A DNA stretch of 64,000 nt from Sphingomonas chungangi (GCF_013778325.1 NZ_JACEIB010000026.1:124001-188000), one strand, 5' to 3'; counted from the stretch's first letter, positions 1-8,904 are shown. Notes: a model not told the origin generated them from the letters alone. A program made the numbers and translations.

Positions 1-2799
1 GTCGATTGCCACGCCCGCAGCATTCTCCTCGAGATAGAGCGGTGAATACGCGATCGCGAGCGCATGGAGCCACGGTGCTTCAGCAGACTGGGCGTCATGA
101 TCAGGATTCGGCATCCCGATCGCGTCGAGCCATGTCCGAGCGATGATGGAAAGATTAGGCCCAGATGACGCTGGCAAGAGTCCCTGTGCCGGTTCACGCT
201 TAGTGAACGGGATGTAGTAGGCGTGGCCGCGAAGGGCATCGTTGTCGCCTAGGCAGCGCGTGAAGAAGAGCGGTACGCCTTCCGGCTGCGCCACGCCGCT
301 TGGTCTCGACATCAGAAAGCGGTTGCCACCGGAGAACTGTTTCCAGAGCGCCGGACGAGGCTCATTCCAGAGCGGCCGGTTCTCCGAGTAATAGGCACTG
401 CGCACGTCGAAGGGTCGCACGACGTATCGAACGAGCTGATCTGCGGAATAGCCGACATTCGCCGACAGGATTTTGGATCTGGCCTTCTTGGCATCGTATC
501 TGGCCGCGTCACGCAACAGCGGATGGCCCTGCTTCTTGAGCGTATCCCAATCGAAGTCGGCATCGAAGTATTGCCTCATTCGGGATTCGATAGAGGCCGG
601 TTCGATGTCGATGAGCGCACCGGCCCTCTTTTCCATCAGACCATTGATCGGGTCGGCTTCGGCCAAATCGATTAGCTTGGGCCAAGCTAGATATGCGGTT
701 CCCACATCGCGGGGACGGAACGAAAGCCGGTTCCAGGCCTGGGGGTTCGCCGCCTCGTAGGGGTGTTCATTCGATTCTGGCTCAAGACTGGCAAGAAGTT
801 GCTCCCGCTTACCCGCGCCCCAGAAATCGCGATAGCGGACGATCGCGTTCCCTGATGGATCACCGCGGCGGACGAATGTGCCGACCGCAGTACCCACGCG
901 GATCCCGGCCCGATTGTATGATGTCGAAAAGATTGACGGATCAGGCGCCCCATCCGGGGTCTTCTTCCCGGTTTCCCGAGAGTCGCCGTTGAGGGAGTCG
1001 ATCCAGATCTCGTCGAAGCCTTCCAGAAGCTTTTGGCGGGCGACGACGAACGAGGGATCGCTCAGATACGAGTAGCTCGAGATGTAGCTGATCACACCAC
1101 GCCCGGTCGTTCGGATCCGTCGTTCCGCAACGCGCAGGAAGCGGACGTAGAGCTCGTCCAGGTTGAATTTCTTGATGCGCCAATCCGAGATGAGGCCATC
1201 CTTGTAGGGTTCGACCAGCCCGGATTCCTCATCGGGGCTCGTCCCCGCGAACGCGTTGTAGGGGGGATTGCCGAGGACGACGAGAACCGGAACCTCTCGT
1301 TTGACGTGTTCCGCCTGGTCGCGTTCTTGTTCGAGTTCCGGGAACATGGACAAAGTGGCCTTCGCGCCAACGGGAGGCTCCCAACCGGTCAACGCATTCG
1401 TCAGATAGATCCCCGGGCGTTCTCCCTTCTCCGCATCGATCGGTGCGTCGAAACCATCCAGGAGTTCGCCGATCTGCCAGTGCGCGATCACGAAGGGTGC
1501 CGACATGATCTCGAACCCGAAGATGCGCTTCTGTGCAGCCAACTTCACGTCCTGGCCGACGAGCGGATCGTCGTTCTTCGCCCGGAGCGTGCTGTTGATC
1601 TTGCGCAGCACCTCGATCACGTATGCACCCGTCCCGCAGCACGGGTCGAGGATGTAGACGTTCTCGTCTGCCAGGCCGTCCTCGATCCCAAGCTCCGTAC
1701 GCAAGGCCATGTCGACCCGTTCGACCATGTAGCGCACGATCTCCTTGGGCGTGTACCAGACCCCCATCTCCTTCCGGAGTTCAGGGTCGTAGGCCTCCAG
1801 GAACGGCTCGTAGAAGTGCTGGACCGCGTCGGTGTCGTCGAAGTCCTTGAAGAAGGCCTCTCGGTCTACCCGGTTGAGAGCGTCGCTCGCCCGATCAAGG
1901 ATGTGAGTGATGCCGAGAGGAGCGAGCCGGCTCGGCTTGGCGATCTCCTCGAAGAGGATACGGATCATGGGAACGGTGATGACGTACGCAGCGGATTGCC
2001 ACGTAAACCTGCCGATGCCCTTCTTCGCCCAGATCACCCAGGCGGAGAAGATGCCGTAAAAGAGGGTCTGAACGAGCGTCGATAGGAAGAAGTGTTCGCC
2101 CTTCTCGCCCTCAAACTTGATGCCGAGCGCGATCTCCAGCGCAGCGCGCAATTCCGAGAGATTGGCGGAATCGCGTTGTCCCAAGGTGGTAAGGGCGTCT
2201 CGAGCGTAGGAAGCGAGGAACCACGCCACGTCCTTTGGGCGGACGAGCGGCGCCGCGTTCATCATGACACGCTGGAGGAAGTCGCCGAAGTAAGTCCCTA
2301 GCGCCTCGGCTGACTTGCGTGGCGAAGCGGCGAGCCTCCAGAATTCGGCCTCGTCGTCGGCCAGTGCGTAGAACTCGCGTTCGACTGGCTTGCCGGCTTC
2401 ATCCTCACCGATGAGGCGGAACTCCCGATAGTTGGTGACGAGGACAAGGCGATAGTGGTCGAAATATCTGGTCGCCTGCTTCCCGTACGCCGTCTGCCAG
2501 TTCTTGTCGGACAGCGCTTTGACCTCGATGACGCCGCGCTCCGGGATCTCACCCTGACCAGCCTTCGGCTCTCCGTCCTGACACTGTGTCCGGCTATACA
2601 GGCCGAAGTCGGGATGCCCCGCACCTTGATTCCGAAGCTGCCCATTGCAGATGACGTTCGGCTTGAGGGCCTTGCCCAACTCGTTGAGCAGGTTTTCGAG
2701 CGCCGAGTAGTAGGAGGTTTCCTTCGTCGCCCCGCCGGTGCTGCGGATTTCCGACATGCGCCGTAGGTAGGTTTCGACTGCGGCCACGGTCGGCGTCAT
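1..2799 (-). CDS. Single-chain restriction-modification enzyme (type ISP/IIG-like), 3' end outside window
   Basis: The ORF is open for 933 codons from ATG at 2799 to the left edge, so it is partial. Three modules are visible. Near residues 35-94 there is a PD-(D/E)XK nuclease pattern (E35, P63-D64, E92-V-K94). The N6-adenine methyltransferase has motif I DPCCGTG at 385-391 and motif IV NPPY at 511-514. The region after about 560 resembles the type ISP C-terminal target-recognition domain (pattern RPFD.R..YY...PLW). Family knowledge: such proteins methylate and cleave DNA in one polypeptide. No helicase motifs were found in the visible part, so it resembles type IIG or helicase-less ISP-like enzymes more than LlaBIII. 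AGG lies just before the start. A small HTH gene lies 101 bp upstream in the same direction. Confidence 0.85.
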   Translation of the reverse strand, partial: MTPTVAAVETYLRRMSEIRSTGGATKETSYYSALENLLNELGKALKPNVICNGQLRNQGAGHPDFGLYSRTQCQDGEPKAGQGEIPERGVIEVKALSDKNWQTAYGKQATRYFDHYRLVLVTNYREFRLIGEDEAGKPVEREFYALADDEAEFWRLAASPRKSAEALGTYFGDFLQRVMMNAAPLVRPKDVAWFLASYARDALTTLGQRDSANLSELRAALEIALGIKFEGEKGEHFFLSTLVQTLFYGIFSAWVIWAKKGIGRFTWQSAAYVITVPMIRILFEEIAKPSRLAPLGITHILDRASDALNRVDREAFFKDFDDTDAVQHFYEPFLEAYDPELRKEMGVWYTPKEIVRYMVERVDMALRTELGIEDGLADENVYILDPCCGTGAYVIEVLRKINSTLRAKNDDPLVGQDVKLAAQKRIFGFEIMSAPFVIAHWQIGELLDGFDAPIDAEKGERPGIYLTNALTGWEPPVGAKATLSMFPELEQERDQAEHVKREVPVLVVLGNPPYNAFAGTSPDEESGLVEPYKDGLISDWRIKKFNLDELYVRFLRVAERRIRTTGRGVISYISSYSYLSDPSFVVARQKLLEGFDEIWIDSLNGDSRETGKKTPDGAPDPSIFSTSYNRAGIRVGTAVGTFVRRGDPSGNAIVRYRDFWGAGKREQLLASLEPESNEHPYEAANPQAWNRLSFRPRDVGTAYLAWPKLIDLAEADPINGLMEKRAGALIDIEPASIESRMRQYFDADFDWDTLKKQGHPLLRDAARYDAKKARSKILSANVGYSADQLVRYVVRPFDVRSAYYSENRPLWNEPRPALWKQFSGGNRFLMSRPSGVAQPEGVPLFFTRCLGDNDALRGHAYYIPFTKREPAQGLLPASSGPNLSIIARTWLDAIGMPNPDHDAQSAEAPWLHALAIAYSPLYLEENAAGVAID

Positions 2800-2900
2800 T
2801 CCTGTTCCCCATTGTCTGGCGCGGCCTCATGCCCAGCCGGAAGTCCGACGTCAGCGACGGTCGGCCAAAACGTGTAGATGGATCGTGCTTGGAGAGGCAT

Positions 2901-3134
2901 TCAGTGCGACCCGTCCGGTACGCGCAGGAGCGCGATCGCATGTTCGAGTTCGAATGCTCGCGCCTGCAGTAAAGGCAAGATCCTGACGGAGAGATCTGCA
3001 GGGCGTCCGTGTCCTGCGATCCAGTTGCGCACGGTACGGTCGGTCACGCCGAGATCTCGGGAGAGTGGGGTTTGCCACTGTCGTCCGTAGAGAGCCTCCC
3101 CGGCAATCCTGAGAATATCCCGATCTTCCCTCAT
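2901..3134 (-). CDS. Small HTH DNA-binding protein upstream of the RM gene
   Basis: This 77-aa protein contains a helix-turn-helix-like stretch (SRDLGVTDRTVRNWIAG), similar to the XRE/terminal-repressor-like HTH proteins often found in alphaproteobacterial accessory DNA. The ATG at 3134 was preferred. The frame can extend to a TTG at 3170, but no good ribosome site is visible for either start. It lies 101 bp upstream of the restriction-modification gene on the same strand, so by position it could be a controller-type regulator of that gene. That role is inference; no operator was identified. Confidence 0.65.
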   Translation of the reverse strand: MREDRDILRIAGEALYGRQWQTPLSRDLGVTDRTVRNWIAGHGRPADLSVRILPLLQARAFELEHAIALLRVPDGSH

Positions 3135-3370
3135 TTTCCGGTTTTTAGGAAAGAGACCTGAAAACCGCAAGTCGATCAGCTACTGGGCTAACGTGCCCCA
3201 GTAAGTCAGTCGCTAAGCCCGCCGGACAATTCTGCGAAGGAAGCGCGACGCTATGGGATGCCTCGTCCGGATCCATAGAGAATTCCGAGCATCTTGACCG
3301 ACGCGAACACCTAGTGAACAAATTCTTAATTGAATCGTTCCGGCGGCGTTAGAGATTGAAGGATCCGCGC

Positions 3371-4471
3371 ATGGTGATGTCCGGCTTTGGATACGAGGTC
3401 GATTTCCTGCCCGTAGGCACGGGATCGAAGAGCGGCGACGCAATCGCGATGCGTATTGGCGTGCCGGGTGGCGCTGCCAACACAATCGTTATCGACGGCG
3501 GAAATCTCGATTCCGGGGATGCTCTCGTCGAGCATATTCTCGCTAATTTCGGCACGACACGCTACATCAGCGATGTCGTCTCGACCCACCCGGACGGAGA
3601 CCATGTTTCAGGCCTTCGGCGCATCCTCGATGAGTTTTACGTCGGCACGCTCTGGATACATCAACCGTGGCTTCACGCGGCCGAACTCGTCGATGCGTTC
3701 AAGCACAACTGGAGCATCGGTGGGCTGGAGGCGCACCTGAAGGAATGTTTCGCCGTTCCCTATGAGCTTTGCCAAAAGGCCGAGGCTATGGGGGCCAAGG
3801 TGATCGAACCCTTCCAAGGGCAGGTAATCAATGGCATGCAAGTGCTTGCCCCGTCCTATGGACGATATTTGGATCTCGTGCCGCAGATGAGCCGCACGCC
3901 GGCCGCCCGGGCGCTGGAAAGCTTCGAAGCGCAGGCGCGCGGCATCTTCCAGTCCGTACGCGATGCGGTGATGTCCGTGTTCGAGACCTGGCATCACGAA
4001 ACGCTCGGTACGCCGCGATCCTCCGACACGTCGCCCACCAATGAGACGAGCGTCATCCTGTTCGGGGATTTCGGGGACCGGCGCATCCTGCTGACGGGTG
4101 ATGCGGGCGTCGGAGCCTGGGAGGATGCGATCAACTTCGCCGCGGCGTCGGGTTTTCCCCTCTTCCAGCCCAATCTCGTTCAGATCCCGCATCACGGATC
4201 GAGGCGCAATGTGTCGCCCGCCATCCTCGATCACGTCCTCGGGCCTCGTCTGCATGTGGAAGGGGCGACGAACGGATGTTGGGCGCTCGCGTCGGCCGCC
4301 CCGGGCGATACCAACCATCCGCGTCGCGTCGTCCTCAATGCCTTCAAGCGGCGCGGCTATACATGTGCGACCACGAAGGCGGGTGGCGTCAACTTCCGGC
4401 ACCTCTATCCGATGCGTTTCGGAATGTCGTCGATGCCCGGGGAACCGTTCTTCGACGTGGTGGAGGACTGA
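3371..4471 (+). CDS. MBL-fold hydrolase, ComEC/Rec2-like
   Basis: This 366-aa protein has the metallo-beta-lactamase metal ligands in the ComEC-type variant: THPDGDH (H73, D75, D77, H78), LLTGDAG (D244) and PHHGS (H274, H275). No membrane segment or signal peptide is visible, so it should be a soluble cytoplasmic hydrolase. ATG 3371 was chosen because GAAGG stands 8 nt upstream; a TTG at 3356 is in frame but lacks a site. The next gene starts 2 nt after the stop, so the two are almost certainly one transcript. Stand-alone MBL proteins of this type occur in mobile and defence-associated DNA. The substrate (nucleic acid, nucleotide or other) cannot be read from sequence. Confidence 0.8.
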   Translation: MVMSGFGYEVDFLPVGTGSKSGDAIAMRIGVPGGAANTIVIDGGNLDSGDALVEHILANFGTTRYISDVVSTHPDGDHVSGLRRILDEFYVGTLWIHQPWLHAAELVDAFKHNWSIGGLEAHLKECFAVPYELCQKAEAMGAKVIEPFQGQVINGMQVLAPSYGRYLDLVPQMSRTPAARALESFEAQARGIFQSVRDAVMSVFETWHHETLGTPRSSDTSPTNETSVILFGDFGDRRILLTGDAGVGAWEDAINFAAASGFPLFQPNLVQIPHHGSRRNVSPAILDHVLGPRLHVEGATNGCWALASAAPGDTNHPRRVVLNAFKRRGYTCATTKAGGVNFRHLYPMRFGMSSMPGEPFFDVVED

Positions 4472-4473
4472 GG

Positions 4474-5193
4474 ATGGCCGCCGATACCACTTCGCCGAAA
4501 TTCGGGTTCGACCGCTACGACAGAAACGCGCGTCTTTATCCCGCACTGATCGTGATGCTTCCTGCGCTGGTTTCGGTAGCGGTCTGGGTGCCTGATCTGT
4601 GGCATGAGCTCGCAGGCCTCCTTCCGATACTGATCGCGTGTGGCGCCCTCTACCTTATCTCCCGCTACGCACGCTTCGCGGGGCGCCGTCTCGAGAAGCG
4701 CATGGTCGCCAGGCTCGGATGGCCATCTACCCGGTTGCTCAGGCATCGGGATGAGATCCTCTCACCCCGAACGACGGAGCGGTATCACGCGGCGCTTCGA
4801 GGCAAGGGATTCGAGATGCCGACGCAACTCGAGGAGCAGGCAGATCCCCGAAGGGCGGACGATTGCTATGCCGACGCGGCCACCTGGCTCGTCGGACAGA
4901 CCCGGAGCGACGAGATGCTCAAGAATGAGAACATCAGCTACGGCTTCTGGCGCAACCTCGTAGGGCTGCGCTTCGCCGGAGGCATGATCGCGGCGACCTC
5001 GTTCGTGGTCGACGCCGGCCTGGCACTGTCCCGTTGGCCGGATCGCGGCACCCAGACGCTGGCGATCGCGGCCGTGGCGGCGATGTCGTTGATCATGCTG
5101 TTGCCATGGATTTTCCGGTTCAACGAACGGATCGTCCAGGATGCCGGAGAGGCGTACGCGCTACGCCTGCTGAAGCACTGCGAAACGCTCTAG
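4474..5193 (+). CDS. Four-TM protein of unknown function paired with the MBL hydrolase
   Basis: This 239-aa protein is unrecognised. It has two hydrophobic hairpins: about residues 22-66 (LYPALIVMLPALVSVAVW onward) and about 168-215 (AGGMIAATSFVVDAGLAL and LAIAAVAAMSLIMLLPWIF). A polar central segment of about 100 residues separates them. The layout suggests an inner-membrane protein with a cytoplasmic middle domain. It begins 2 nt after the MBL stop (TGAGGATG), pointing to co-translation. Its TAG overlaps the stop codon of the convergent second MBL gene in a shared CTAG palindrome. In defence modules such arrangements often pair an enzyme with a membrane effector, but here that is only inference. 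Confidence 0.7.
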   Translation: MAADTTSPKFGFDRYDRNARLYPALIVMLPALVSVAVWVPDLWHELAGLLPILIACGALYLISRYARFAGRRLEKRMVARLGWPSTRLLRHRDEILSPRTTERYHAALRGKGFEMPTQLEEQADPRRADDCYADAATWLVGQTRSDEMLKNENISYGFWRNLVGLRFAGGMIAATSFVVDAGLALSRWPDRGTQTLAIAAVAAMSLIMLLPWIFRFNERIVQDAGEAYALRLLKHCETL

Positions 5194-6110
5194 GCGGCTT
5201 CCTCCAGAGTGTATTCGGTTTCCACCTCGAGGCTGCCGAAATACCCGTCGAACTTGCTCTGCCCCTCGTCGGTCAGCTTCTTGGCAAGGGTTTCGTTCTT
5301 GTAGCTTCCGTTCGAGACGTAGATGTGGACCTTGCTGCCCTCGAGATCGAAGGTGATATCTCCGGCGCGGTTCTGCGTGATCCTCTCGTATCCGGTGTAG
5401 TAGTGGAGGTGGCGAGATTCCGCCTCGCCGATCACGATGATCTGCGGATCGAGCTTCTCGAGCCAGCTGTCGGGGATCTTGCCCGACTTCCGTCCATGGT
5501 GCGCGGCGAACACGATCGTCGTCTTCTCCAGCTTGATGTCGTCGACGATGCTTTCCATGAAGTCGGTTTCGAGATCGCCCAGCCACATGACGCTGGCTCC
5601 GCCTTCGAGGCTGTAGCGGACGACGGCGGACGTGTTGTTGTAGCTTTCGCCTGCATCGCAGGCGGCAAGCGCGTCCTTGAAGTGCTCGTTGTCGAGATCC
5701 GGCCAGAGGATGCTGATCCCGGATGATCCACGCTCTTCGTTACCGAGATTCATCCATCGCCGGCTGCATCCCTTGGCGATGTAGAAGGCCTTGTCGCCAT
5801 CGCGCAGGGCGCAATAGCGTTTGAAGGAAGTCGTGTCCTCGTCCTTGATGGCCTGGTTCTTGACGACGTAGAAGTTCGCGATGGGCATCTTGTCGTCGAG
5901 GCGCTCGATGCCGCCGAAGTGATCCTCGTCGGGGTGCGTGCAGATGAAGCGCGACACGCCCTTGTCCTTCGAGACCTCCTTCAGCTCATCGATGATCGCA
6001 TCCGCATTGTCCTCGCAGAGATCGCAGTCGATGATGGTGAAGTTGTCGCTATCGTGTTTGATGTAGAACATGTCGCCGTTCCCCACGGCGAAGCTCTTGA
6101 TCGTCGACAT
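5190..6110 (-). CDS. Second MBL-fold hydrolase, ComEC/Rec2-like
   Basis: This 306-aa protein carries THPDEDH (H59, D61, D63, H64), WLGDLE (D179) and AAHHGR (H204, H205), which is the same HxDxDH-type metal site as the MBL protein at 3371. Outside the motifs the two proteins are not obviously alike, so this is not a recent duplicate. The C-terminus is Lys/Glu-rich. No signal peptide or TM segment is seen. It is transcribed toward the MBL/4-TM pair, and the stop codons overlap in CTAG. Its codon use (more Lys and Asp, fewer Ala-rich stretches than core genes) fits acquired DNA. Substrate unknown. Confidence 0.8.
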   Translation of the reverse strand: MSTIKSFAVGNGDMFYIKHDSDNFTIIDCDLCEDNADAIIDELKEVSKDKGVSRFICTHPDEDHFGGIERLDDKMPIANFYVVKNQAIKDEDTTSFKRYCALRDGDKAFYIAKGCSRRWMNLGNEERGSSGISILWPDLDNEHFKDALAACDAGESYNNTSAVVRYSLEGGASVMWLGDLETDFMESIVDDIKLEKTTIVFAAHHGRKSGKIPDSWLEKLDPQIIVIGEAESRHLHYYTGYERITQNRAGDITFDLEGSKVHIYVSNGSYKNETLAKKLTDEGQSKFDGYFGSLEVETEYTLEEAA

Positions 6111-6215
6111 GTTGCGTCCCCTTTGTCCCGTTAACGATCATGTCGGGAGGGTAACGGCGCATTTCAATGGAGTCGGTGACTGCTGATGCATCGCTTTTGA
6201 ACCAAAGCCCGTGGT

Positions 6216-7151
6216 TCATTTCGTTCTGGTGACGCCGCGCCTCCCAGCCTCGAACCACGGGCAGACATCGGCCGGCAGGCTCTCGTCCAGTCCAACTGCC
6301 TCCAGCGCCGCGCGCGGTGCCTTCGCCATGGGCACCGCGTCGCTGCCGAACAGGCAATAGAGCCCGCCGTCATGGTGGCGGATGTCGAGCAGGGCGGGAT
6401 CGCTGCCCGCCAGCACGGGGATCGATCCCGGCGCGACGGTCTCACCGAGCGGCCGCCCGATCCTGGAGGCCAGCACCGTGTCCGGGGGAAGCTCGACGTC
6501 ATCGATCTGGAGCATCGTCCATGCGGAATCGACGATCACCCAGCGATCGGTCACGATCCGGAGGCGCAGGCGGCTGCCGCCCAACCGACCGGAGAAAGCG
6601 ATCGCCTCGTGGCCGGGAACGGTCACCGGCAGCTGGTGATACTCGCTGATCATCCGCATCCGGCGCTCGTGGTCGCCGTCGTCGCGACGGGAGGGATCCT
6701 CGTCGAGGAGCGCCCGCGTCCAGGCGTGCATGTGGAGTTCGCTGAGCCGGCGGCCGCTCGCCCGCCACAGGTCGGCGGCGATCGTCGAGACCGTCGTCGC
6801 CCAGGCCGGGGGACGGGCCGGATCCGCTCCAACACAACGCAGCATCCGGAGCCACGCCTTCCGTGCCTCGTTCGTCTCGATGCAGCGTTCGACGATCCGG
6901 TTGCCCTCCGGGCCGAGGTTCAGGCCGAGCGGAACGCTGCCCGCCGGCGTCGACAGGGTGAAACCGGGCTGCGCCGGCTGGACGTCGCGGGATTCGAGAC
7001 CCTGCAGCCCGACAATCGCGTCCAGCTCGAGGTCGCCCGTGGCTGCCGGCCGATCGTCGATCGGCGAAATCCGCGCCATGTCGAACATGCCGTCCGTCAC
7101 GCCGTCGACGTCGGGCAGGACGAAGCGGCTCGCACGCGTCGCGCGCGCCAC
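6216..7151 (-). CDS. Hypothetical protein, third gene of the exonuclease operon
   Basis: This 311-aa protein is not recognised. It is soluble and rich in Arg and Asp, with no visible signal peptide, TM segment or catalytic motif. The start is GTG at 7151, one base after the stop codon of the small membrane-protein gene, so it is probably translated by coupling. It is the promoter-distal gene of a tight leftward operon: DEDDh exonuclease, 71-aa membrane protein, this protein. Possible roles such as a sensor or nuclease partner are only guesses from that position. Confidence 0.65.
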   Translation of the reverse strand: MARATRASRFVLPDVDGVTDGMFDMARISPIDDRPAATGDLELDAIVGLQGLESRDVQPAQPGFTLSTPAGSVPLGLNLGPEGNRIVERCIETNEARKAWLRMLRCVGADPARPPAWATTVSTIAADLWRASGRRLSELHMHAWTRALLDEDPSRRDDGDHERRMRMISEYHQLPVTVPGHEAIAFSGRLGGSRLRLRIVTDRWVIVDSAWTMLQIDDVELPPDTVLASRIGRPLGETVAPGSIPVLAGSDPALLDIRHHDGGLYCLFGSDAVPMAKAPRAALEAVGLDESLPADVCPWFEAGRRGVTRTK

Positions 7152-7152
7152 G

Positions 7153-7368
7153 TCAGAACCGCCCGACCAGCAGAACCGCGCCGCCGACGAGGGCAGCCAG
7201 CAGGTCCATGAGCACGAAGATCACCCCGAGCCCGAGCACGAGGTCGTGATCGCCGCGGCCGTCCCGCCGCGCCCCGATCACCAGGGGCACGATCCCGGCC
7301 AGGAGGCAGCCCACGCCGGTGAGCGCCAGCATGACGGTCGCCGTCGCGATGATGATCGTGGACGTCAT
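7153..7368 (-). CDS. Small two-TM membrane protein
   Basis: This 71-aa protein is almost wholly hydrophobic: one TM segment near residues 4-31 (IIIATATVMLALTGVGCLL), a short charged loop (ARRDGRGDHD), and a second near 43-69. Its ATG overlaps the stop of the exonuclease gene by 4 bases, and its stop is one base from the next start. The tight packing with a nuclease gene on one side and an unknown gene on the other argues for a shared function. Small membrane proteins in such operons may anchor or depolarise, but nothing in the sequence decides this. Confidence 0.7.
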   Translation of the reverse strand: MTSTIIIATATVMLALTGVGCLLAGIVPLVIGARRDGRGDHDLVLGLGVIFVLMDLLAALVGGAVLLVGRF

Positions 7369-8321
7369 GCCGCCCTCCTGGAGAAGCGGCTGTAGGCGTC
7401 GATGCGGCGGCAGATCGGGTCGGCCTCGTAGCCGTAGACTTCTTCATTCAGCCATTCGAGCTCCGCCGGAAGGTCGTCGTCGGGCACCTCCCGCCACCAC
7501 GTCTTGGGCGGCAGCCCCCATCCGTCGCGCCAGCGGTAGCGCCGCGCCTTGAGCAGGTCCTTCCGTTCGAAGGGCGCCTTCGACGCGTTGACGATCCAGC
7601 TCGGCCGACGCCCCGCCTCGAGGCCGGCGAGCAGCGCCGGCCGGCCGTCGGCGAGCGGACGCTGGAGCAGGTCGAGCACCGCATGGCAGTCGTCGGCGGC
7701 GCGATGACCGGAATGGAAGAAGCCGCCCCACGTCGCGAGCGCCTCGAGCTTCGCGCTCGACGTCGGCCAGGCGATCTGCGTGGCCGTGCAGATCCACGGC
7801 ATGTCCGCGAAGACCGGCCAGAACCGCTCGACCAGCATCCGGTCGAACCCGGCATTGTGGGCGAACAGCACCGAGATCCCGTCGAGCGCCGCCTCGACGT
7901 CGGCCGTGGCGATGGCGTGCCCGGCCACCATGTCGGCGGTGATGCCGGTCAACTCGACGATCTGGGCGGGGATCGGCACGGTCGGCTCGCGGAACGCCTC
8001 GAACGCGGGCAGCGTGCCGAGCACCTCGCCGGTGTCCGGCTTGTAGACGAACGGCACGATCGCGAGCTCGATCGGCTCGGCGGTCTGCGGGTCCAGCCCC
8101 GTGGTCTCGGTGTCCAGCACCGCACCGACCAGCGCATCGGCCGGGATCGATCCTGAAAACGCCGGCGTCCGCACCAGGCGGCGGAGCACCCGGTAGTCGC
8201 CCGTGCGGTCGAGGATGGCGGCGATCGCCTCCATCGGGATCATCGGTTCTTCTTGCACGGGGGCGATCAGCCCGTCCGGTTTCTGCGCAGGGTCTTGCGG
8301 CTTGATCACGGCCAACTCCAT
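7365..8321 (-). CDS. DEDDh-family 3'-5' exonuclease (DnaQ-like)
   Basis: This 318-aa protein has all DEDDh exonuclease motifs: Exo I VLDTETTGLD (D70, E72), Exo II AHNAGFD (D160) and Exo III HRAADD (H206, D210). Two-metal-ion 3'-5' exonucleases of this type degrade single-stranded DNA or RNA ends. About 60 residues precede the catalytic domain, and about 95 Trp/Arg-rich residues follow it. ATG 8321 was preferred over an in-frame start at 8351, because the shorter version begins in a normal position and the extra 10 residues are Pro-rich. It is the first gene of a three-gene leftward operon, divergent from the gene at 8452. It is not the replicative epsilon subunit by context, since it sits in accessory DNA. 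Confidence 0.85.
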   Translation of the reverse strand: MELAVIKPQDPAQKPDGLIAPVQEEPMIPMEAIAAILDRTGDYRVLRRLVRTPAFSGSIPADALVGAVLDTETTGLDPQTAEPIELAIVPFVYKPDTGEVLGTLPAFEAFREPTVPIPAQIVELTGITADMVAGHAIATADVEAALDGISVLFAHNAGFDRMLVERFWPVFADMPWICTATQIAWPTSSAKLEALATWGGFFHSGHRAADDCHAVLDLLQRPLADGRPALLAGLEAGRRPSWIVNASKAPFERKDLLKARRYRWRDGWGLPPKTWWREVPDDDLPAELEWLNEEVYGYEADPICRRIDAYSRFSRRAA

Positions 8322-8375
8322 TATCGGATGGTTCGGTGGCCAAGGGAACAAACAAGAAACAAAAAGGACTCAACT

Positions 8376-8386
8376 CCATCCTGAAA
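8376..8386 (-). promoter_or_regulatory. Possible shared operator, copy 1
   Basis: Minus-strand TTTCAGGATGG in the divergent intergenic region 8322-8451. A nearly identical TTTCAGGATG lies at 8905-8914 and ATTCAGGATGG at 10537-10547. The flanks at 8371 and 8889 also share CAACTCCATCC and, further on, AATT(T)GTA. The motif may bind a local regulator. No database match was checked. Confidence 0.35.
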
Positions 8387-8451
8387 ATTGTATGCCGAAG
8401 TCCGTTTCAGGAAGGTTTGACGTTTCCGCCGGCGATCGCCATCACGGTCGC

Positions 8452-8883
8452 ATGAGCGACAGCCCGCCCAGGAGATTCGACCCGGTAGCTCCCGCGCGAC
8501 TCGAGCTGGAGCGGGTCCGCGAGGAACTCGCCCGCACGCGCGCGATCCAGGCGCTCCTGACCGAGCGAGAGGCGCAGCTGGAGGCGTGGATCGCGGAGGC
8601 CGACCGCCTCGGCCTCGGTGCCGATACCGCCCCGTTGCCGCGGTTTCCGAGGCTCGGCGACGCTCCCGAGCATCGCGGCGTCGGGCAATGGGAGTGGGTG
8701 CGCTTCGCGCTCCTGCAGGCGGACCAGCCGATGGAGCCGAAGGCGATCCTGGCCCGGATCGACTCGGAGGGTGGCCCGGCGATCAGCCGCACCTCTCTGG
8801 CCTCGCTGCTGAGCAAGCGGGAGGCCATCGGCGAGGTCGAGCACGTCGGCCGGGCGTGGCGGCTGGCCCTCGGAGCGCTCTGA
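8452..8883 (+). CDS. Coiled-coil plus winged-helix-like protein
   Basis: This 143-aa protein is divergent from the exonuclease operon. Residues about 15-48 form a charged helical segment (ELERVREELARTRAIQALL) likely to be a coiled coil. The C-terminal 60 residues (VRFALLQADQPMEPKAILA, then ISRTSLASLLSKREAIGEV) have the helix spacing of a winged-helix DNA-binding fold. The ATG at 8452 is the only start that excludes upstream sequence overlapping the exonuclease gene. As a putative DNA-binding protein at a divergent promoter with repeated motifs, it may regulate both directions. This is inference. Confidence 0.6.
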   Translation: MSDSPPRRFDPVAPARLELERVREELARTRAIQALLTEREAQLEAWIAEADRLGLGADTAPLPRFPRLGDAPEHRGVGQWEWVRFALLQADQPMEPKAILARIDSEGGPAISRTSLASLLSKREAIGEVEHVGRAWRLALGAL

Positions 8884-8904
8884 AGGCAACTCCATCCGAT
8901 AATG

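Noticed and set aside
1033-2085. 350-codon open frame on the plus strand
   Set aside because: It is antisense to the restriction-modification gene, which has clear methylase motifs. The open frame reflects high GC.
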